This document shows, piece by piece, positions 58,143-64,000 of a stretch of DNA of 64,000 nucleotides. Both the position numbers and the translations under genes were made by a program. Every line of letters begins with the position of its first letter. The first letter of the stretch is position 1. The stretch spans positions 868,001-932,000 of the forward strand of contig JAFCMP010000001.1 of the NCBI GenBank assembly GCA_017506865.1. Reading direction: 5' to 3'. The DNA is from Tribonema minus (taxonomy: Eukaryota; Sar; Xanthophyceae; Tribonematales; Tribonemataceae). Below the pieces are notes generated by a model that saw nothing but the letters and a program-made list of their open reading frames with translations, did no database searches and was not told where the DNA came from.

Positions 58143-61100
58143 GCAGTGCTCAGAGTCTCGTCACTCAGAGGCGATATCTGGCGGTGCTCGGTACAGAGGT
58201 GGGTTGGGGTTAAGATTAAACTAACCCTCGCCCAATTGGGGTTAAAGCTTACCCTGACTTTAAGCTGCACGTGCGCTGGCACCTGCCGCCCTCTACCGTG
58301 GCTTCTGGCAGGTAGCATTCTTGCCCTGCTGAGGCGTAAGCGCACGCATGCACTTGATGAAACGCGCGCCGTGCAGGCCTTTCAGGTATAGAAGTCAAGC
58401 GAGGTGCTGCAGTGCCTGCCCTGCTGGCAGCGATGACATCCGTCATTGTAAGCACTCTTGAGGCACCGGTCGGCCGCGAGGACGGCAGCGAGGCGGCACC
58501 CCGCACGAAGCGGGCGCAGCGTTGAGTAACGATGCGGCAGGCGCGCAGACTTTGACGTGAGCGCGGCGCGCATCAGAACTGCCGCCGTCCCGGGCGGCGC
58601 AGCTGTCACACACACACATACACACACACCGATGATATGACGACAGACCATGGCAGGCTGCGCGCACGAACGGCGGTGCGGCTATGACGTAATCGTCACC
58701 TGAGCGTGGCACGCGTCAAAGCCGCTGCCGCCCTGCGTGGCGGTGATGTTGTACTCGACGCCGTCCGCCGCCGTGAAGGCCAGCGCGGCGCCCGCGGGCA
58801 GGCACGCGTCCGTTACAACGGGTGTAATTGCCATCTCCAGCGCCGGCGCGCTGCCGAGCGCGCCGCCTTCGGCAGCAGCGCCGCGCTCCGCGAACACGGC
58901 GTCTAGTTCGCCGGCAGCGCCGCCGCCGTGGCCGCGTGCTCTTCGCGCTAATCGCCGCGCAGCTCCGGGTGCCTGGCGGGCGATGGAGCTGGCTCCGGGA
59001 GATGCGCCCGCGACGGCGGCAGCATCAGCGGTGCCGCTGCTGCTGCTGCGCGCGTAGCGCAGGCGCGTGACCTCATCCATCGGGTGCGCCGGCACGTAGG
59101 CCAGCTCGCCGGAGGCGGCGCGCAGCCGCACCGTCGCCGGCGGCTGCTGCGCCAGGTGACGCTCCGCAGACGCTGAGCGCTGACCAAACGCTGCTGACGC
59201 TGCTGCTGCTGCTGCTGCTGCCGCTGCTGCTTCGGAGGCAGTGCCCAGGCTTGAGGCACCGTGCGCCGCTGCCGCTGCTGCTGCTGCTGCTGCTGCTTCA
59301 GGGGCAGTGCTCAGGCTTGAGGCACCGTGCGCTGCTGCTGCTGCTTCGGCAGCAGCGCTCAGTCGCAGAGCGTCGTGCGCTGCGAGGGCGCGCGTGAGCG
59401 GCGGCAGGCCGTTGGCGGCGTCGACGCGGCACTGGTGCATGCGCAGGCGCGTGGACGCCTCGCCAAAGTACAGGAACGAGTGCGTGTAGACATTCCAGTG
59501 CTTCTGGGACCCGATCTGCAGCAGCGGCAGCACAAAAAGGGGGGGGGGGGGGGGGCAGGTGTGTCGTCCATGCTCAGTAGCACTGCTGCGGAACCGCTGT
59601 TTGGAAAAGTACCTGTCGCTACCAGGTTACAAGTGGCGGGGAAGCGATGTGTGGAATTGTCGTCGTCTATGCTCAACGGTACTGCTGCTGAACTGGTGTT
59701 CGACTTTGCTACCACTTCCAGTCTTGCCATGTGGTGAGTCTACCGCAGCGGGGTGCATATTGAATACTTTAACATCAAGTAGGCATCCCCGCATTGCCGT
59801 TGTTTTCCTCCCGACCACAGAGCTCCGCACTCCACAGTGTCTCTGTACAACAGCTCCATCAACCAGTCAACGTTCGTGAGCCTGAATCATCATGACCACA
59901 TGCCAACTCAAAGCGCGCACCGAACGTGATGCCCGCATCGCGCACTGCACAGTCATGAACACGCATCATTCTATTCACACGCTGCCCTGACGCGCACGGC
60001 GGGCGCGGCGATCCGCAAACCGCACCTGCAGCTTGCTCGTGATGTCCTGGTCCTGGCGGAAGAAGGCGATTTGCGTGGACGCCCCGCCTACTGAACACTT
60101 GTATACATGCATCATCCTATTCACACGCACCTGCAACTTGAATAAGTTGCTCATGATGTCCTGGTCCTGGCGGAAGAACGCGATTTGCGTGGACGCCCCC
60201 CCCATGTCCAGCGCGCCGACAGATACATTCGTGGTACTTCCAAGTACATGTTCATGTAGCAGCTTGCACGAAGGAGTAGCACCGCACACACGCTCACCTG
60301 CAGCTTGAACAAGTTGCTCATGATGTCCTGGTCCTGGCGGAAGAATGCGATCTGCGTGGACGCCCCGCCCATGTCCAGCGCCCCCACCGTAACATTCGAG
60401 TTCGCCGTGCCCGCGCCCCCCGAGTCCAGCAGCAGGTGCCCCCTCAGGAAGTTGATGGCGGCCCACGCGTAGATGGACTCCTCCTCGCCGGAGATCACGC
60501 GCGCGTACTCGAATTCGAAGTAGAAGGGGCAGTCGTCGCCGTACAGGTACTGCCTGCGGCGGCAGCGCGGCGCAGCGCACGGCAGGGAGTTCATTCATCT
60601 CAAAGGCGAGTGGGAACGAAAAGGTGGCAAGGCGGTTGCGCAAGCGGATAGCGCCTGCGAGGCAGACGATTGACCCTGCCGCAAAGCAGAAGGGGCAGTC
60701 GTCGCTGTAGAGGTAGAGGTACTGCCTGCGGCGGCGGCGCGGCGGACGGCGCGAACTCAATTTTATAGCGTGCATGGGATCCGTGCGGTGGTGAGGTGGC
60801 GGCTATGGATACATTGATAGCATGCAAAGGCGTTTACGGGTGTGAGGGCGGACAAAGGCTCCGCGGCAAAACTGTAAGTCCAAACCCTTGTCCTAGCCCT
60901 GACTTGAGGACCGCATGTCGGATTGTGTGTTCCTCGGGGTCAGGGGTTTGGGTCAAGCATGGTGGTCATCGCGGCGGCGGCACAACCACAGACGGGCAGG
61001 CGTTGACGAGTGCGCATGTGGTAGGTATGCAAGACTGGAAGATTGTCGCCGATGCCCACATTCGCATTTACCGGCGAGCAGCGTGGCGATCATCCCTGAT

Positions 61101-62652
61101 GTATACCATGGCCCCCACACGAGCCTTTGTCCGCTCACCCCTCTAACAACGGGTAGGCCCAGCCTTGGCCCGATCCCCAAACCCTTACCGTACCTGGAAT
61201 TAGGGTTAGGGCTAGGCTAACCCCAACGCAGCCACGCCGCTCGGCGCTCATGTGATGATTCACGTCATGATTAGGGTTAGGCGAACCCTAACGCGGCCAC
61301 ACGCGCCGCTCGGCGCTCACCTGATGGCCGTCATGATGGCGTCGCGCTGCGCGAAGGGCAGCTGGCGCATGCCGCCCGTCGCCTTGAGAAAGATGGGGAA
61401 CTTCCAGAAGTCGCCCTTCTTGTCCGCGAGTATGTCGATCGCAAAGTCGATGAGCGGCCCGAGGTGCTCCCCGATGTCCTCGGGATGGTCTGCGTAGGAC
61501 GATATGCCGGGGCTGAAGCGCCCCGTCCACGCGTTGCTCGACTCCGGGAAGGAGATCGGCGGCGGCAGCGTGTCGAAGAGGCGCGGCGACCACGTGTACA
61601 CGTGCATCCTGCTGCCGCCGCTGCGAGAGGGCGGCAGGAGAGTGCAGTCAGGCGGCGGCGTCAGCTGCGCTCGCGCTGCCTGCGCTGCGGTGACGGGGTG
61701 TGCGAGCGAAGGCCGGCTCTGCGCAAGACTAAAGTGCTGCGCATGACGAGTGCGGCATGATGTACACGTGATTTCTGCTGCCACCGCTGCGCGCGGCAAG
61801 AGCGCATGATGCAGACTGCACGGTCATGCGCTTGTTTTGAGATATGTACTGTGGCTCAGGGGGAACGCGCCTTGCAATCTGGCTTCGAGTAGCCACCAGG
61901 TATGTACAAATGACTGTGCTATTGTAGCATCTGCCATGAAAAGTTGATGCACTCCATCATGGTTTGGACAACAGGCGTCAGCTGCGCTTGCGCGGCCAGC
62001 GCTGCCGCGGTGACGGACGGTTATGCGAGCTAAGGCCGGCTCTGCGCAAGACTGAAGTGCCGTGCATTACGAGTGCGGCATGATGTGGTCACCGCTTTTA
62101 GCCGCGTGCGAAGCCACCGCCAAGTGTGGAAAGTGTGTTTTTCAAGTTGAGCGTGCATTTGCATGTACACAACCCAAAGTGCTGACCAATCTCGCTGTGA
62201 TACAATCCTGAGCTATGTAGCACCTTTGCCAGCTGCTCCTACAAGTGTCATGCAATCATTCGACGACACCTGCAACGAAAGCACATGTTGTTGACCGAAG
62301 CCACATGATGCGCACACCGACGCCCGCGGTCAGTGCTGTGACAGGCGTGCACACTTAGGATACTGATCTTCTGCAAGCGAAACATGGAGTCTGACATTTT
62401 GCCACATTTGCTTGGCCACGATCTGCCACGCGAAAGGCCTCACTGCAATTAGAGCAGCTCAATACGCGCGTACCTTCCAGCATCTATGATCATCCCATGT
62501 GCGATGGGCAGATAGCTGATATCTATGATTCCCAGGATCCTATCCGGTTGCAGAAGAGCTGCAACAACAGCAAGTGCTGCTCTCCACCCACAGCTGCTTC
62601 TCCGCCCTCTTCTGCATCTGGGAGCAGCATAAGCTGCTGCTATCGCCACCAT
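55837..62652 (-). CDS. GDA1/CD39 family nucleoside phosphatase (apyrase)
   Basis: Exons on the minus strand: 62652-62474, 61620-61321, 60553-60298, 59515-58700, 58106-57717 and 56268-55837, 790 residues, all phases consistent. This family hydrolyses nucleoside di- and triphosphates in the secretory lumen or outside the cell. An N-terminal hydrophobic segment (AALAVVAALLQ) may anchor it. The apyrase conserved regions follow in order: ACR1 IIDAGSGGSRMHVYTW across intron 1, ACR2 LKATGGMRQL, ACR3 VISGEEESIYAWAAINFL with the catalytic Glu, ACR4 VGALDMGGASTQIAF, and ACR5 VGWALG. Between ACR4 and ACR5 is an inserted Ala-rich repeat (about residues 285-345). A C-terminal run of Ala then VLAWRRRR could be a second membrane helix, giving the two-anchor topology of CD39. 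At least six decoy exon-edge copies lie in its introns. Confidence 0.93.
57488..57580 (-). repeat. Decoy copy of apyrase exon 58106-57717 end
   Basis: The exon end coding LNTTVHFVKNYNGYK with donor AAG|GTCGGT (57710-57770) is repeated about 206 bp downstream in the transcript. The copy retains AAG|GTCGAT and the string GACGAAGTGGACCGTCGTGT. Confidence 0.9.
60023..60213 (-). repeat. Two decoy copies of apyrase exon 60553-60298 end
   Basis: The segment coding the end of ACR4 through FFRQDQDIMSNLFKLQ, with its donor, appears at the true site (60297-60395), at 60129-60213 and at 60023-60092. GATGTCCTGGTCCTGGCGGA starts at 60322, 60155 and 60041. All three end in CAG|GTG, so three candidate donors lie in tandem. 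Confidence 0.93.
60686..60745 (-). repeat. Decoy copy of the same exon's start
   Basis: GAAGGGGCAGTCGTCG..GTA(G)AGGTA...CTGCCTGCGGCGGC repeats the true acceptor region at 60524-60570 (coding QYLYGDDCPF), about 170 bp upstream in the transcript. A six-base insertion (GAGGTA) lengthens the copy, and the CCGCAG acceptor is intact. Confidence 0.9.
61200..61340 (-). repeat. Decoy copy of apyrase exon 61620-61321 end with telomere-like flank
   Basis: The exon end ATCAG with donor GTGAGCGCCGAGCGG (61305-61325) is echoed at about 61243-61262, where the donor GT has become AT. Both copies sit next to the same CCCTAA/TTAGGG block, so the duplicated unit of about 65-70 bp includes that flank. Confidence 0.8.
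61665..62085 (-). repeat. Tandem copies around the apyrase exon 2 acceptor
   Basis: At 61750-61800 a decayed copy of the exon 2 start (TGTACACGTG..TGCTGCC.CCGCTGCG) follows the true one at 61595-61625. A larger unit, CAGCTGCGCT.GCG...GGCCGGCTCTGCGCAAGACT, occurs at 61665-61760 and again at 61976-62085, a period of about 311 bp. Confidence 0.8.
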
Positions 62653-62787
62653 CGACAGCTGTGCGCCGCAAGGCCACGAACTTCAACTTCATGAAGTGCA
62701 GACTTGAAGTTCTTTAGGTGTTGCCCTCTCTTTGAGAGGGTAGGGCAACGTCCTTGGATCGCGACAGGCGATCAGGCAGCCTCTTTG
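62653..62787. promoter_or_regulatory. 135-bp shared promoter between apyrase and UVSSA-like genes
   Basis: The two start codons are 135 bp apart in divergent orientation. The interval contains AACTTCAACTTCATGAAG at 62679-62696 and ACTTGAAGTTC at 62702-62712, an inverted arrangement of the ACTTCAA motif, plus a small hairpin CCCTCTCTTTGAGAGGG near 62724-62740. Confidence 0.65.
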
Positions 62788-63402
62788 ATGAAGAGACGAC
62801 GAGAGAGCAAGCCGAAAACGCCGGAGGATGATTACGAGCGACTCGGCACTTTGATAGCTCAGGCCACGAAAGCCAAGCAAGCACAGCAGGCTCCTGATCC
62901 TGATGTGCTGAGATCCATCAAGCTCATCGCTCGCAAGCATGATACATATGCCGTCGCTGCTACCGGCATGGCGCTGCAGAAGCTGGGTGCTTCGGTCAGC
63001 GACTCCCGCCTCTGCGCCCTGCTTATCCTGGAGCAGCTGTTTCCGCGCTCCTCCACTGTGCGTCAGGCGGTAGTCAAGGACCTCCGATCGCTACTGATTT
63101 TGACGGTAGGCCACGACCACAAGAAGCAGATCCCAGGACCCCCCTCAGCAGCCGCAGCCCTCAGAGCCAAGGCGCTGCAGCTGCTGGAGGTTTGGGCAGC
63201 TGCATACGGCGACAGGCACAAGGAGCTTAGGGCGGCGTACCGGTATTTCGCGGAGAGCAGGCGGCTGAGCTTCCCGGGGGCGACAGCGCAGCGGGAGGAG
63301 CAGGCGCGCCTTGCAGAGCGCCGCTCCGCGCGGCGGCAGCGCTTGCTGCACGCGCACTTTGTGCAGGCGAGTGATCGCTTCGCTCGCTGGTGGTGGCGAT
63401 AA
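62788..63402 (+). CDS. UVSSA: UVSSA-like transcription-coupled repair factor, N-terminal part
   Basis: The ATG at 62788 opens a 204-residue frame with stop at 63400. It matches the N-terminal VHS-like domain of UVSSA, the partner of CSA and CSB that acts on RNA polymerase II stalled at DNA damage. Matching features are SDSRLCALLILEQLFPRSSTVRQAVVKDLRSLL, LTVGHDHKKQIPGPP, ALRAKALQLLEVWAAAYGDRHKELRAAYRYF and LSFPGATAQREEQARLAERR. Known UVSSA proteins are over 600 residues with a C-terminal DUF2043 domain, so this is probably the first exon (or exons), with a donor before the stop (GCGA|GTGATC near 63370 is one candidate) and the rest beyond position 64000. The final VQASDRFARWWWR is then likely intron read-through. 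Confidence 0.78.
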   Translation: MKRRRESKPKTPEDDYERLGTLIAQATKAKQAQQAPDPDVLRSIKLIARKHDTYAVAATGMALQKLGASVSDSRLCALLILEQLFPRSSTVRQAVVKDLRSLLILTVGHDHKKQIPGPPSAAAALRAKALQLLEVWAAAYGDRHKELRAAYRYFAESRRLSFPGATAQREEQARLAERRSARRQRLLHAHFVQASDRFARWWWR

Positions 63403-64000
63403 TATATGTAGCCTGGTGCTCCTACGTCAGTGCTCAGCGCCGCCGGGCGCGCGCACGCATTGCGCGTGCGCGCACTGCGCGGAATCCAGCGGCGCGTTGT
63501 GTGACCGACGCTGTGAAGCGGGCAGGGGCTGAGCACGTAACCCAGCACAGCAGCACCGCGCGATTGCGGACTTGCCTGGCGAAGCAGGGGTTGTCTGCAC
63601 AGCACGATGCTGTAACCCTGGTGCACTGGCGGAAAAAACTCTCGTAATGTTGCAAAGCGTGGGCTTCACAGCACAAGCTGCAACAGCCTTCTGCAAGGCA
63701 TGACTGCCTGCGGAGTTTTTGAGATTGTACAGCATCTGCAAACAGTTGTTGGCGCGTGGTCAAGCTGGCGCCAGAATCGTACTTTGCCGCTTTGCTGAAA
63801 TGCTGACTGGACTTAGACTGTTTCATGTCACAGACACCACCCTCGGTTAATGTGCTTTTAAGATGGTGACATCTGATTGTACACCTTGCGGCTGCACTGC
63901 AGCACTAAGCGCGTTGTGGCATGAAATGTGTACTTTGAAGCTATGCCGTCACTGCAACATGCACTGCGTCGACCAGCACATTTGGGTTGATTGCCTGCGG
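63403..64000. other. Downstream flank or first UVSSA intron
   Basis: No exon could be assigned. The only structure seen is a 10-bp perfect inverted repeat GCGCGCACGC/GCGTGCGCGC around 63449-63473. If the UVSSA-like gene continues, this is intron. Confidence 0.4.

Overview
This is nuclear DNA of a eukaryote, most likely a photosynthetic stramenopile (heterokont alga). Genes are split by GT-AG introns of about 100-1700 bp. Exons are very GC-rich with long Ala, Gly and Gln runs. Two predicted proteins begin with a signal peptide followed by an Ala-Phe motif (SSAFIAP at 4838 on; TGAFIIPP before 49818 on the minus strand), the signature of import into a red-derived secondary plastid. A xanthophyte or brown-algal relative would fit, but the species is not proven by the sequence.

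Layout. 73-593: a small non-autonomous DNA transposon with perfect 20-bp inverted ends and an 8-bp target duplication. 838-4602 (-): Arp2/3 complex subunit ARPC2. 4838-7788 (+): plastid-targeted Rieske-fold protein with Cys in place of the His ligands. 9936-13873 (-): spindle checkpoint kinase BUB1. 15134-29076 (-): the CCR4-NOT scaffold NOT1, first exon unresolved. 29797-36635 (+): coiled-coil/TRAF zinc finger/SAM protein. 37724-39522 (-): ankyrin-like repeat protein with a reading-frame break. About 40110-40228 (+): an inverted broken copy of that gene's 5' end. 42417-49818 (-): plastid-targeted mercuric-reductase-like flavoprotein. 49969-53359 (+): CRAL-TRIO (Sec14-like) protein with a signal peptide. 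55837-62652 (-): GDA1/CD39 apyrase. 62788-63402 (+): N-terminal part of a UVSSA-like transcription-coupled repair factor.

The genes do not form one pathway. Many sit head to head over short shared promoters (235, 150 and 135 bp between start codons), and these promoters carry ACTTCAA/TTGAAGT motifs that also recur in introns.

The most striking property is how the non-coding DNA is built. Beside almost every gene, the intron or downstream spacer holds one to three decayed tandem copies of the neighbouring exon edge, often with the splice site intact. I count more than fifteen cases. This looks like repeated tandem duplication of exon-intron boundaries, producing decoy splice sites and lengthening introns. 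Other noise includes poly-C tracts just before 3' splice sites, interstitial CCCTAA repeats, minisatellites, and a dispersed repeat of about 250-300 bp present in at least five places. All exon models below were deduced by eye from reading frame, phase and homology, with no transcript support.
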